Source: an uncultured Dehalococcoidia bacterium
GTDB taxonomy: Bacteria; Chloroflexota; Dehalococcoidia; Lucifugimonadales; Lucifugimonadaceae
Direction: 5' to 3'
DNA length: 64,000 bases
Assembly: GCA_958295935.1 (NCBI GenBank)
Contig: OY282385.1
Location: forward strand, 1,426,001 to 1,490,000
Notes under the pieces: generated by a model
What the model was told of the DNA's origin: nothing
The model's input: the letters and a program-made list of their open reading frames with translations, nothing else
Database searches by the model: none
Shown here: in pieces, positions 32,819 through 41,724 of the stretch
Position numbering within the stretch: position 1 is the stretch's first letter
Layout: the number at the start of each line of letters is the position of its first letter
Made by a program: the position numbers and the translations under genes

Positions 32819-33174
32819 GACATCGGGAAATCCCGGATCGACGTTACGAAAATCGCCGCGCTAAGTCAGCGCAGTATAACGCCTTTGAAAGCCAAGTAGG
32901 ACTTCACGCGCCGGCAATCACAGCCTCACCCTCGTCATAGCCTGTGGTAATCTTCAAATGCCGCCTACTTCAGCAGGCTGGACTTCCGCCCCTATTGGGG
33001 CAGGAAGGGAAACACCAAGCCGGCCAGAGGCGAGCCCCTTTCGAGCAGGTAGCCCGGCCAGCCGCGCATGTACCGGTTCGCACCGGACTTGACGATCACG
33101 GTTGACCGGATTCTCCCCGTGCACCGCATAGGGTTCGCCCGAAATGCCGGCCGCGCACAGAGCGGGGCGAACGC
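32819..33174. other. Divergent intergenic region guaB3 / P1 peptidase
   Basis: 356 bp with no gene. TATACT on the minus strand (32878-32873), about 55 bp before the guaB3 start, is a possible -10 without a recognisable -35. No terminator or repeat seen. Confidence 0.4.
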
Positions 33175-34179
33175 TTGTACGACGCCACCAACGCTTCCCG
33201 ACCGCGTGCCAAGGGCCGACTCACCGACGTCAGCGGTCTGAGGGTTGGCCACTGGACCGACCCAGCCAACGGCACAGGCTGTACGGTCGTGATCTGCGAC
33301 CCGCGCGCAACCGCGGGCGTTGAGATACGCGGCGCCGCGCCGGGCACGCGAGAGACCGCCTTACTGCACACCCTGGCCCAGGCATCGTGGGTAAACGCAA
33401 TCGTACTGGCCGGAGGAAGTGCCTTTGGCCTGGAAGCCGCCGCCGGCGCAGTAAAGTATCTCGAAGAGCAAGGGCGGGGAATTAGGGTCGGGCGGGCCGT
33501 GATACCCATAGTGCCAGCCGCCATTCTGTTCGACCTCGGCCTCGTCACTCACGAAGTCAGGCCAAATGCCGACTCCGGGTACGCCGCCTGCCTGGCCGCC
33601 TCCCGAGACTTCCAGAGGGGCAGCGTAGGCGCCGGAACCGGAGCCACCATTGGCGGTATGAGAGGACGAAAGAACCGCGTCAAAGGCGGCATAGGTACCG
33701 CATCGGTGCGATTGGCCGGAGGCGCTGCCGTCGGAGCGCTCGCCGCGGTCAATCCTGCCGGGTCGGTCGTAGACCCATCGAACGGGAGAATCGTCGCAGG
33801 CCCTGTCAAAAAGGACGCGTCAGGATTTGAAGACTCCGTACAGATCCTGATAGCCGACCCTCCGAAAGAGCGCGGCTTCTTCAGAAACACCACGCTGGGC
33901 GTCGTGGCTACCGACGCCCCACTCGACAAACGCGGAGCCGCACGACTCGCGGTCGCCGGCCAAGACGGCATAGCCCTCACCATAAGACCGGCCCACACCT
34001 CCAACGACGGAGACATCGTATTCTCCCTATCCACCGGCTCCCACCGTGCAGAAACAGGGCCGGACGAACTGCACGCAGCGGCCCTCAGAGCCATGAGCGA
34101 GGCCATCCTCGACGCCGTAGACACCGCCAACGCAATCGGCGGAGTGCTGCCCGCCAGGGAGGCCATCCGGCATGACTAG
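33175..34179 (+). CDS. P1 family (DmpA/NylC-like, S58) N-terminal-nucleophile peptidase
   Basis: A 334-residue member of the family of D-aminopeptidase DmpA, beta-peptidyl aminopeptidase and nylon-oligomer hydrolase NylC. Signatures: TDVSGLRVGHWTD, IVLAGGSAFGLEAAAGAVKY, GAGTGATIGGMRG, AAVNPAGSVVDP. These enzymes cleave themselves to expose a nucleophile. Here the site is probably between Asn238 and Thr239 (FFRNTTLGVVATDA), as in NylC. Start TTG 33175 is tentative. Its end overlaps the DUF2520 gene by 8 bp, so it appears to lead the pantothenate operon. The natural substrate cannot be told from sequence. Confidence 0.88.
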   Translation: MYDATNASRPRAKGRLTDVSGLRVGHWTDPANGTGCTVVICDPRATAGVEIRGAAPGTRETALLHTLAQASWVNAIVLAGGSAFGLEAAAGAVKYLEEQGRGIRVGRAVIPIVPAAILFDLGLVTHEVRPNADSGYAACLAASRDFQRGSVGAGTGATIGGMRGRKNRVKGGIGTASVRLAGGAAVGALAAVNPAGSVVDPSNGRIVAGPVKKDASGFEDSVQILIADPPKERGFFRNTTLGVVATDAPLDKRGAARLAVAGQDGIALTIRPAHTSNDGDIVFSLSTGSHRAETGPDELHAAALRAMSEAILDAVDTANAIGGVLPAREAIRHD

Positions 34180-35104
34180 GGGAACAACAAGCGACAACCT
34201 CGCCCCGAACACGGTCGGCATAGTCGGCGCGGGAAGACTGGGATCCAGCCTCGCGCAAGCAATGGCCGCGACCGGTTACACCGTCGTTGCAGCAAGCACC
34301 CGCAGACCGAACCATGCCAACCACCTGCGCCAAAGACTCCCCGGAACCACCGTCAGCAGCAGCGCACGGCAGGTCGTCAAGGCCGCAGACGCCATATTCA
34401 TCACCGTCGACGACGCCAGCATAGGCCAAGTCTGCGACTCTCTGATATGGCGAAAAGGGCAAACCGTCATACATTGCTCCGGCGCGCAGCCGATCTCCCT
34501 GCTTGGCAAAGCGGAAGCCCACGGAGCCGCTATCGGCGGCTTCCACCCCCTGCAAACCTTCCCCGGCCCGGACGAGCCCCACAGATTCCAGGGCATCACG
34601 TTCGGGCTTGAGTCTCCCCGCGAACCGACATACGCCTGGCTGAAGCGCTTGGCTCACAGGCTCGGCGGCGAGACCGTCCCCCTTTCAGAATCGGTAAGGG
34701 CCGCCTATCACGCATCCGCAGTCATGGCCTGCGGGCTGTTGGCAGGGCTGATGGGGCTGTCCGCAGAAATGTGGGAAGTCTTGGGCTTCGACAGGCGCAA
34801 TGCTCTGGAACGTCTGATGCCGCTGGTCGTATCGACCGTAGAGGGCGTTCGGAGCAGCGGCCTCCCCGCAGCCCTGACCGGGCCCTACGTACGCGGAGAC
34901 GTGGAGACCATTCGGGCCCACCTCCAAGCTGCCGGCGCCGCCTCGTCCAACACCGGAGCAGCCTACGCCGCGCTGGCGCTTGCAGCCCTCCCCATAGCAG
35001 TGGAACAAGGCGGTCTGAGCGGTCCTGCGCGCACCGAAATCGAACGCCGTCTCTACGAGGCCATTGGAAGCTGGAAGGCCGCCGAACTCACGCCGACCGA
35101 ATGA
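34172..35104 (+). CDS. Rossmann-like DUF2520 oxidoreductase in the pan operon
   Basis: 310 residues in two domains. The N-terminal Rossmann domain has VGIVGAGRLGSSLAQAMAAT, a GxGxxG dinucleotide site, and VIHCSGAQPISLL. The helical C-terminal DUF2520 domain has GFHPLQTFPGPDEPHRFQGI and YHASAVMACGLLAGLMGLSA, resembling the 6-phosphogluconate/ketopantoate reductase fold. DUF2520 genes often neighbour panC, and no panE is visible here. A ketopantoate-reductase-like or related redox role in pantothenate synthesis is therefore plausible but unproven. Confidence 0.85.
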   Translation: MTRGTTSDNLAPNTVGIVGAGRLGSSLAQAMAATGYTVVAASTRRPNHANHLRQRLPGTTVSSSARQVVKAADAIFITVDDASIGQVCDSLIWRKGQTVIHCSGAQPISLLGKAEAHGAAIGGFHPLQTFPGPDEPHRFQGITFGLESPREPTYAWLKRLAHRLGGETVPLSESVRAAYHASAVMACGLLAGLMGLSAEMWEVLGFDRRNALERLMPLVVSTVEGVRSSGLPAALTGPYVRGDVETIRAHLQAAGAASSNTGAAYAALALAALPIAVEQGGLSGPARTEIERRLYEAIGSWKAAELTPTE

Positions 35105-35210
35105 GGCGGTCGGCAACACACGAACCAAATCACTGAGAAAATCTCTGAATACCGCACAATCGAGAACCCCAACCAGTCGGGAAAACGGCGCAGAAAGGAA
35201 GAAAGAGACA

Positions 35211-36083
35211 ATGCCGCCAAGACGCGTTACCACCTCCACCATCCGGTCGATGAAGCGGCGAGGAGAGCGCATACCAATGATCACCGCCTACGATTACCCG
35301 TCGGCTCGCTTCGCCGATGAGGCGGGAATCCCGATGATCCTCGTGGGCGATAGCATCGGCAACGTAGTATTCGGCTACGACTCCACCATACCGGTAACCA
35401 TGGAGGACATGATCCGCGCCGCGGCCTCCGTAGTGCGCGGCGCCAACCGGTCCCTGATCGTCGCAGACATGCCATTCATGAGTTATCAGACAGACGCCGG
35501 CACCGCCATTCGCAACGCCGGACGATTGCTCCAGGAGGGCGGCGCACATGCCGTGAAACTGGAGGGCGGACGCACCATCGCGCCAGTCATTCAGCAGCTC
35601 TCAGATGCCGGAATCCCCGTGATGGGACACGTCGGCCTTACCCCGCAATCAGTGCATAGCATCGGCGGATACCGAGTACAGGGCAGGTCCCAAAAAGGGG
35701 CCGACGCTCTCATGCAAGACGCTCTGGCCGTTGAGGAGGCCGGCGCCTTCGCCATAGTCCTCGAACTGATCCCCGCAGAGTTAGCCGCAGAGGTCACCCG
35801 CCGCCTGCGCATACCGGCCATAGGCATAGGCGCCGGCGTCAACTGCGATGGGCAGGTGCAGGTACTCCACGACATGCTCGGCCTGGCCCTCGACCACAAG
35901 CCGCGCCACGCAAGACAGTACGCCGACGCAGGCGCCCTCATCCGACAGGCCATCGCCAACTACGCGTCCGACGTGCAGACAGGCGCGTTCCCCGGCGACG
36001 AGGAGTCGTTCTTCTCCAGCGGCCCGCCGGTAAGAGAAGGCGCCGCCGGCCAAGCCGCGTCCCTGTCTGAACGTTGCGCATAG
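35211..36083 (+). CDS. panB: 3-methyl-2-oxobutanoate hydroxymethyltransferase
   Basis: First committed step of pantothenate synthesis: methylene-tetrahydrofolate plus 2-oxoisovalerate to ketopantoate. 290 residues from ATG 35211, with AAGGA upstream; the open frame before it lies in the DUF2520 gene. Motifs: MITAYDYPSARFADEAGIPM, ILVGDSIGNVVFGYDSTIPV, AVKLEGG, GHVGLTPQSVHSIGGYRVQG, IGIGAGVNCDGQVQVLHDML. The C-terminal 25 residues are a low-complexity tail that overlaps panC. Confidence 0.96.
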   Translation: MPPRRVTTSTIRSMKRRGERIPMITAYDYPSARFADEAGIPMILVGDSIGNVVFGYDSTIPVTMEDMIRAAASVVRGANRSLIVADMPFMSYQTDAGTAIRNAGRLLQEGGAHAVKLEGGRTIAPVIQQLSDAGIPVMGHVGLTPQSVHSIGGYRVQGRSQKGADALMQDALAVEEAGAFAIVLELIPAELAAEVTRRLRIPAIGIGAGVNCDGQVQVLHDMLGLALDHKPRHARQYADAGALIRQAIANYASDVQTGAFPGDEESFFSSGPPVREGAAGQAASLSERCA

Positions 36084-36916
36084 CCCAAACAGTGCGTGAC
36101 GTGCGCGCGGCGAGAGACCGCCTGACCGGGCGTGTGGGGCTAGTGCCCACCATGGGCGCTCTACATGCCGGGCATGAGGCGCTGCTTGCACGCGCCAGAA
36201 GCGGTTGCGACTCGGTTATAGCATCGCTATTCGTAAACCCCGCGCAGTTCGGCCCGCTGGAAGATTTTGCCGCGTACCCCAGAGACCGCCACCGCGACCG
36301 CGCCATCTTCGAGGCTTGCGGCGTAGACGTACTCTTCGAGCCGGCGGTGGAGGAAATATACCCCCCAGGAGAATCGACACGCGTGGACCCGGGACCAATT
36401 GCCCGCGTCCTCGAAGGCGCAAGCAGGCCCGGACATTTCATCGGTGTCGCCACGGTCGTAGCCAAGCTATTCGCTATCACCCGCCCAAGCGTCGCATACT
36501 TTGGACGAAAGGACGCCCAACAGCTCGTCATAGTGCAGAGGCTCGCGAGAGACCTGCGGCTCGGAATCGAGATCGAGCCGGTCAACACCGTGCGAGACGC
36601 CCGCGGACTTGCGCTGAGCAGCCGCAACGTCAACCTCAGCCCGAAACATCGAACCGCCGCAGGCGCGCTCTACAAGGCCCTCCTGACCGCAAAGTCCGCA
36701 TGGACGAACGGCCAACGCTCGGGCCAGGCGCTAAGGAAAGCAATGCGAGACGTGCTCGACCATGAGGAAGCCATCGAGACCGATTACGTCAGCGCAGCTC
36801 ACCCGGAAACGCTGGAAGAACTGGACGACGTGCCCGGCCCCGTCCTCCTCTCCCTCGCCGCGCGCATAGCCGGCACGCGCCTCATCGACAACATCACCCT
36901 ACCCGACCCGGACTAA
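36074..36916 (+). CDS. panC: Pantoate-beta-alanine ligase
   Basis: Joins pantoate and beta-alanine using ATP. 280 residues from TTG 36074, 10 bp inside panB. VGLVPTMGALHAGHEALLAR contains the HxGH nucleotide site; VFVNPAQFGP appears as LFVNPAQFGPLEDFAAYPRD. FGRKDAQQLVIVQRLARDLR and the KMSKS-equivalent ALSSRNVNLSPKHR are present. panD is not in the window. Confidence 0.96.
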   Translation: MRIAQTVRDVRAARDRLTGRVGLVPTMGALHAGHEALLARARSGCDSVIASLFVNPAQFGPLEDFAAYPRDRHRDRAIFEACGVDVLFEPAVEEIYPPGESTRVDPGPIARVLEGASRPGHFIGVATVVAKLFAITRPSVAYFGRKDAQQLVIVQRLARDLRLGIEIEPVNTVRDARGLALSSRNVNLSPKHRTAAGALYKALLTAKSAWTNGQRSGQALRKAMRDVLDHEEAIETDYVSAAHPETLEELDDVPGPVLLSLAARIAGTRLIDNITLPDPD

Positions 36917-37059
36917 CCCGCTCACTCCGGCGGCAGGAAGGCCGCTGAACTCCCCTTCAATCCCTAAACTGCCGCCCACCCTCTCTTACCTCGCAGGAGA
37001 GTGCTACGCTGAGCAGCCCAATGGCGAACCTTCCCTCCCCCTCTTTCACGAGCCAACGT

Positions 37060-37065
37060 TAAAAT
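37060..37065 (+). promoter_or_regulatory. Candidate -10 giving a leaderless transcript of the type IIG gene
   Basis: TAAAAT ends 7 bp before ATG 37073. A start site at the normal distance from it would place the transcript start at or next to the start codon, and no Shine-Dalgarno is visible. The -35 is not recognisable. Confidence 0.35.
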
Positions 37066-37072
37066 CAGGCCA

Positions 37073-40000
37073 ATGCCGCCGTCATCGCACATACCCATAT
37101 GGTCGGACGATTTCCTGAGTCGGGAGATAAGGGAAACTCCCGAATATCGCGCCATCCTCGACGACCCCGCGCCCTTCGATACCTTCCGGGACGCCGCGCA
37201 ATCCGCCTTATGCAACATGCTCGCCGTGCGAGGAGCCAACGAAACCATCACCATGGAGCGCGCCATTCGGCCCATCCTCAGCGCGCTCGGCTGGCCGGAC
37301 CCACTCGAAGCGCAGAGCATCACCGCAAGAGAAAGGGTGGACCTCGTTCTCTTCGCCGCAGACTCTGAACGAGAGGACGCACTGGCCGAACAGGAAACCC
37401 ACCGCATAAGGCACGCCGTCGGCCTCGTAGAGTGCAAGCAGTGGCGTAGAGACTTCGACGCCAGAGGATCAGGCGGACGAGCGACCGAGAGCGGCGCCGA
37501 GCAGACCTGCCGTTACCTCCTAAACGCAGGCGCCGACTCCGACGGCCGGGTCGCCTGGGCCATCACTACCAACGCAACCCACTGGCGGCTATACGGCTAC
37601 CACACACGCCCCAGGACCCGCTTCCAGGAATTCGACCTATACCGGCTACTGGATCCCAAACCCCAGGGATCATTGTTCATAGACCTCGACGAAAAATCCC
37701 TTCACCAGCTCCGAGTAGCCTTCCTCCTCTTTCGCCGCGACTCGTGGACCCCGGTAAGAGGCGAACGAGAGTCCTTCCTCCAACGACTCCTTGCAGAGGG
37801 CCGACGCTCCGAGGAACGGCTAGCCGCCGACCTCTCGAACGTCATCTTCCAAAACGTCTTCCCCGACCTGGTGAAACTTTTCTGGCGAAAACAACCGGAT
37901 GCAAGCCCGGAAGAGATAAGAGAAGCAGCCTTTACCTTCCTCTATCGCCTTCTCTTCATCTGCTACTCCGAGGATCGCGGCCTGCTGCCGGTCGAAAACA
38001 TGAATTACCAGGAATACAGCCTGCGGCACGAGCGCGACGCAATCGCTAAGCAGAGGGGACGCGCAGCCGCCTTTTCCACCGTCTCAACAAGGATATGGAA
38101 CCGCTTAAGTACCCTTCGAGAAATGATCGATGAGGGCGACGACTCCATTGGCCTACCCGCTTACAACGGCGGCCTCTTCGAGCCCTTCTCGTTCGTGGAC
38201 ACCATCCAAGTTCCGGACGCAGAACTAGTTGACGTCATCCACTCACTGAGCCACAACAACGGGAGATACATCAGCTACCGAGACCTCTCCATACAGCAAC
38301 TCGGCAGCATCTACGAGAAACTGCTCGAACGCACGCCCAGACGAAATGCCGACGGCGAGACGGAAGTCGCAATACATCCATACGCCCGCAAGGATTCCGG
38401 TTCCTACTACACACCGCAGGAGCTGGTAGACCTCATCGTCGAACAGACTCTAAGACCACTCGTCGATGAACGCATCGCCGCCTTCAGATCCAACCCAAGC
38501 TCCGCGCCCGACCCTGCCGAGGCCATTCTGGAATTGAAGGTACTAGACCCCGCGATGGGATCGGGACACTTCCTCATAACCGCCCTCGATTGGCTCACTA
38601 ATAGGGTCCTGGAACTGATCGACCCTGATGAGGAACAGGCCCGGAACTACAAGTCGCCCCTGCGCAACCGCCTGGACCGCATAAAGGAAGAACTGGCCGC
38701 CAGGGACATTGAAGCCAGCGACCAGGTCCTGGTGCAGCGCTTAGTTCTGAAGCGCTGCATATATGGGGTAGACAAGAACCCCATGGCAGTGCAGCTGGCA
38801 AAGGTCGCCCTTTGGCTCCACACCTTCACCCCCGGGATCCCACTGCCCTTCATAGACCACCGCCTACGCACGGGCGACGCCCTGCTGGGCACGTGGATAT
38901 CAAATGCCCGGAAATACCTCGAAGAATGGTCTCCCGATTACATAACCAGCGTGCTGGAAGAGCGTTTCGCCGCCCGAATAGGGCGGGAGCGGGAAGACAT
39001 GGAAGAATTGGAACAAAGCCTCGACCTGGATATTGATAAGGTCCTCAGATTAAGTACGCACTTCGATACTGCGGTCGAGCGAAACCTCGGTTACATGCGG
39101 GAAATTCCGAATCTGACCACAGGCCTTGGCTGGCTGAGCGCAGGACTTCGCAGTCTTGAACGACGCAACCTGCACCAACCCTTGATCAGGGCCGTCGGAG
39201 GCAACGCACAGCGCGCAGGCGACGTTCTCTTTGCAGACAGAGAGAAGGCGCAGAAAAATCACATCACCGACGCATTCTTCAAACTAGAGGATCGAGCCAT
39301 AGAAATTGCCGCGCGAGAGCGCATACTGCACTGGGAACTGACCTTCCTGAACATCTGGCCGGAGGGACTCGTAGGCCGCGGGGAAAGCGACGGAGGCTTC
39401 GACGCCGTAATCGGAAATCCGCCCTGGGACCGCATCAAACTGCAGGAAGTCGAGTGGTGGGCGGCTCGCGAACATCCCCTCGCCACCGCACGCACCGCAG
39501 CCATACGCCGGAAGGGAATAGCGCGGCTGCGGTCGGACGGAGACCCACTCGCAGATGACTTCGACAAAGCTTCAGCACAGGCCGCCGAACTATCCAGGCA
39601 CGTCCGAGCCAACGGAGACTATCCCCTACTGGGAACCGGAGACATCAACCTCTACAGCCTCTTCGTAGAGCGGGCAATGCGCCTCATCAAACCAAACGGC
39701 GTCATCGGCCTCCTCACCCCCTCCGGCATCTACGCAGACAAGACCGCCGCACGATTCTTCAAAAGCGTCTCCACCACCGGGCGCGTGGGCGGAATCTTCG
39801 ACTTCGAAAACCGACGCTCTAACAACCCCGACGCAGACTCCCCAAAGTGGTTCCCAGACGTGGACACACGGTTCAAGTTTTGCGCCCTCATCTTTGGCGG
39901 GCCAAAACGCCGCTTCGACGCCACACGATGCGGCTTCTTCCTCGACGGACAGGCCGACCTCCACGATGCCAACCGCGTCTTTTCTCTCGCCCCCAGCGAC

Positions 40001-41071
40001 TTCGCACGCATCAACCCAAACACCGGCACCGCTCCCATACTCCGCAGCCCGCGCGACGCAACCATCGTAAGCGAAATATATCGACGCCACCCCGTACTCG
40101 TAGACCGCTCAGACGACGAGGCCCGCAAAGCCTGGCCGGTCAAGTACGTGCGAATGTTAGATATGACCAACCAATCCTATCTCTTCCGTACCCCAGAGCG
40201 ACTCGAGGCCGATGGAGCCTATCGAACCGCTCCCAACCGATACAGGCGCGGAACCGATACCTGGCTCCCCCTCTACCAGGGCCGCATGATCCACCACTTC
40301 GATCACCGCGCCAACGGAGTCGAGTTCAACCCCGAAAGCGTTAGGAGCCCCTACCTGAGCGTCCCCGTCTCCGACGGACAACACGCAGACCCCCTCTTCG
40401 CACCGGGCGTCCAATACTGGGTGGACGCCGTCGAGGTCAGGGAGATGTTCCCCGAACAGCCCGGCTGGACTATAGGATTCCGCGGCATAACCAACGCCAC
40501 CAACGAACGCACCATGATAGCCGCAATAGTCCCTTGGGCCGGATACGGAAACTCGTTGCCGCTGTTGATGCCCGACCCCGAATTGGACGCCAATAGCGCC
40601 GCCTGTCTCGTGGCAAACCTGTCCAGCATGGCCCTCGATTACGTCGCAAAGCGCAAGGCACAGGGCACAAATTTGAATTGGTTCACCGTCGAACAGTTGC
40701 CCGTCATCGCGCCGGACGACTACGACACGCCATTCGGAAATGCCAGCGCACGCGATCTCATCGCCCATCACGTCCTGCGCCTTTCCTACACCTCTCACGA
40801 CCTCGCCCAATTTGCCCGCGACCTCGGACACCAAGGCCAGCCCTTCACCTGGAACCGACAGGAACGGCGGCAACTCAGGGCGCGCCTCGACGCCCTCTAC
40901 TTTCACCTATACGGCCTGAGCGAAGACGATGCCGCGTACGTACTCGGCCAGTTCCCCGTACTGGAAAGGAACGAAAACCGCGAACATAGACGCTATCTCA
41001 CCAAAGAACTCGTCCTGGGACACTACCGAGCCCTGGCCGCTGGAGACACCGAGACCGACGTAATAGGCTAA
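37073..41071 (+). CDS. Type IIG (Eco57I-like) restriction-modification protein
   Basis: 1332 residues combining nuclease, N6-adenine methyltransferase and target recognition in one chain. The N-terminal nuclease part shows a PD-(D/E)XK-like pair, Asp90 (VDLVLF) and Glu120-Cys-Lys122 (GLVECKQW). A helical linker follows. The methyltransferase has motif I LKVLDPAMGSGHFLITALDW (Met495) and motif IV IGNPPWDRIK (Asn782), plus GDINLYSLFVERAMRLIKPN. The C-terminal 350 residues carry the presumed recognition region and a conserved helical end. It has no separate S, R or accessory defence gene nearby, so it is likely a self-contained phage defence or epigenetic enzyme. BREX PglX is a related alternative, but no other BREX gene is present. 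Confidence 0.88.
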   Translation: MPPSSHIPIWSDDFLSREIRETPEYRAILDDPAPFDTFRDAAQSALCNMLAVRGANETITMERAIRPILSALGWPDPLEAQSITARERVDLVLFAADSEREDALAEQETHRIRHAVGLVECKQWRRDFDARGSGGRATESGAEQTCRYLLNAGADSDGRVAWAITTNATHWRLYGYHTRPRTRFQEFDLYRLLDPKPQGSLFIDLDEKSLHQLRVAFLLFRRDSWTPVRGERESFLQRLLAEGRRSEERLAADLSNVIFQNVFPDLVKLFWRKQPDASPEEIREAAFTFLYRLLFICYSEDRGLLPVENMNYQEYSLRHERDAIAKQRGRAAAFSTVSTRIWNRLSTLREMIDEGDDSIGLPAYNGGLFEPFSFVDTIQVPDAELVDVIHSLSHNNGRYISYRDLSIQQLGSIYEKLLERTPRRNADGETEVAIHPYARKDSGSYYTPQELVDLIVEQTLRPLVDERIAAFRSNPSSAPDPAEAILELKVLDPAMGSGHFLITALDWLTNRVLELIDPDEEQARNYKSPLRNRLDRIKEELAARDIEASDQVLVQRLVLKRCIYGVDKNPMAVQLAKVALWLHTFTPGIPLPFIDHRLRTGDALLGTWISNARKYLEEWSPDYITSVLEERFAARIGREREDMEELEQSLDLDIDKVLRLSTHFDTAVERNLGYMREIPNLTTGLGWLSAGLRSLERRNLHQPLIRAVGGNAQRAGDVLFADREKAQKNHITDAFFKLEDRAIEIAARERILHWELTFLNIWPEGLVGRGESDGGFDAVIGNPPWDRIKLQEVEWWAAREHPLATARTAAIRRKGIARLRSDGDPLADDFDKASAQAAELSRHVRANGDYPLLGTGDINLYSLFVERAMRLIKPNGVIGLLTPSGIYADKTAARFFKSVSTTGRVGGIFDFENRRSNNPDADSPKWFPDVDTRFKFCALIFGGPKRRFDATRCGFFLDGQADLHDANRVFSLAPSDFARINPNTGTAPILRSPRDATIVSEIYRRHPVLVDRSDDEARKAWPVKYVRMLDMTNQSYLFRTPERLEADGAYRTAPNRYRRGTDTWLPLYQGRMIHHFDHRANGVEFNPESVRSPYLSVPVSDGQHADPLFAPGVQYWVDAVEVREMFPEQPGWTIGFRGITNATNERTMIAAIVPWAGYGNSLPLLMPDPELDANSAACLVANLSSMALDYVAKRKAQGTNLNWFTVEQLPVIAPDDYDTPFGNASARDLIAHHVLRLSYTSHDLAQFARDLGHQGQPFTWNRQERRQLRARLDALYFHLYGLSEDDAAYVLGQFPVLERNENREHRRYLTKELVLGHYRALAAGDTETDVIG

Positions 41072-41282
41072 GGGAATTGCAGAAGATCCGCGGGATCCGT
41101 CTAGCCGCAGCCATTGAACTTCTCTTGTAACGAAGGTTGCATAAGGATGCCGGCCTTGTAAGGTTCAACGCGAATCCGATCTCGGATGAACGACGGCAAC
41201 ACCCGTCGCACGGGTTGACGCGCCGGGCCGGCGTTGCACAGAATCTGTGAAACACCCAGTATCATGGAGCCGGAGGGACAAA

Positions 41283-41609
41283 TTGATCTATGAACTGCGT
41301 ATCTACGAATGCTACGGAGGCAGGCTGCCCGCCTTGAACAAGCGATTCAGCGAGCACACCTGCAAGATCTTCGAGCGGCACGGCATCAAAAACGTCGGAT
41401 ACTGGACCAACGTCGTCGGGCCGTCGAGCAACGAACTCATATACCTCGTAGCCTTCGACGACATGGGCCAGAGAGAAAAAGCCTGGGCCTCTTTCGCAAA
41501 CGACCCCGAATGGCTTCAGGCAAAGGCCGCGTCAGAAGAGGACGGCCTGATAGTCAAGAACGTCAGAAATCAGATCCTGGCGCCGACTCCCTACTCGCCT
41601 CTCACCTAG
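41283..41609 (+). CDS. NIPSNAP family protein
   Basis: A 108-residue dimeric alpha-beta barrel protein. Start TTG 41283 is chosen because GGAGG lies 6 bp upstream and because MIYELRIYECYGGRLPALNK is the family opening; an earlier in-frame ATG (41247) adds unrelated residues. FSEHTCKIFERHGIKNVGYW and VAFDDMGQREKAWASFANDP are typical. Bacterial members have no agreed function and often sit with degradative or acyl-CoA genes, as here next to a thiolase-like gene. Confidence 0.88.
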   Translation: MIYELRIYECYGGRLPALNKRFSEHTCKIFERHGIKNVGYWTNVVGPSSNELIYLVAFDDMGQREKAWASFANDPEWLQAKAASEEDGLIVKNVRNQILAPTPYSPLT

Positions 41610-41724
41610 CCGGAAGCAGACGGCCAAGAAACGGGATTGAACGAGACCCATGCCCAGCAACGCCGGATCGGGCGGCAATCGCGATGAGCCTCACGATCCG
41701 GTTGAATCCGGGAACCGCTGAACT

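Noticed and set aside
41201-41215. ACCCGT-CGC-ACGGGT inverted repeat before the NIPSNAP gene
   Set aside because: Only a 6-bp stem with a 3-nt loop and no T-run; common by chance in GC-rich DNA.
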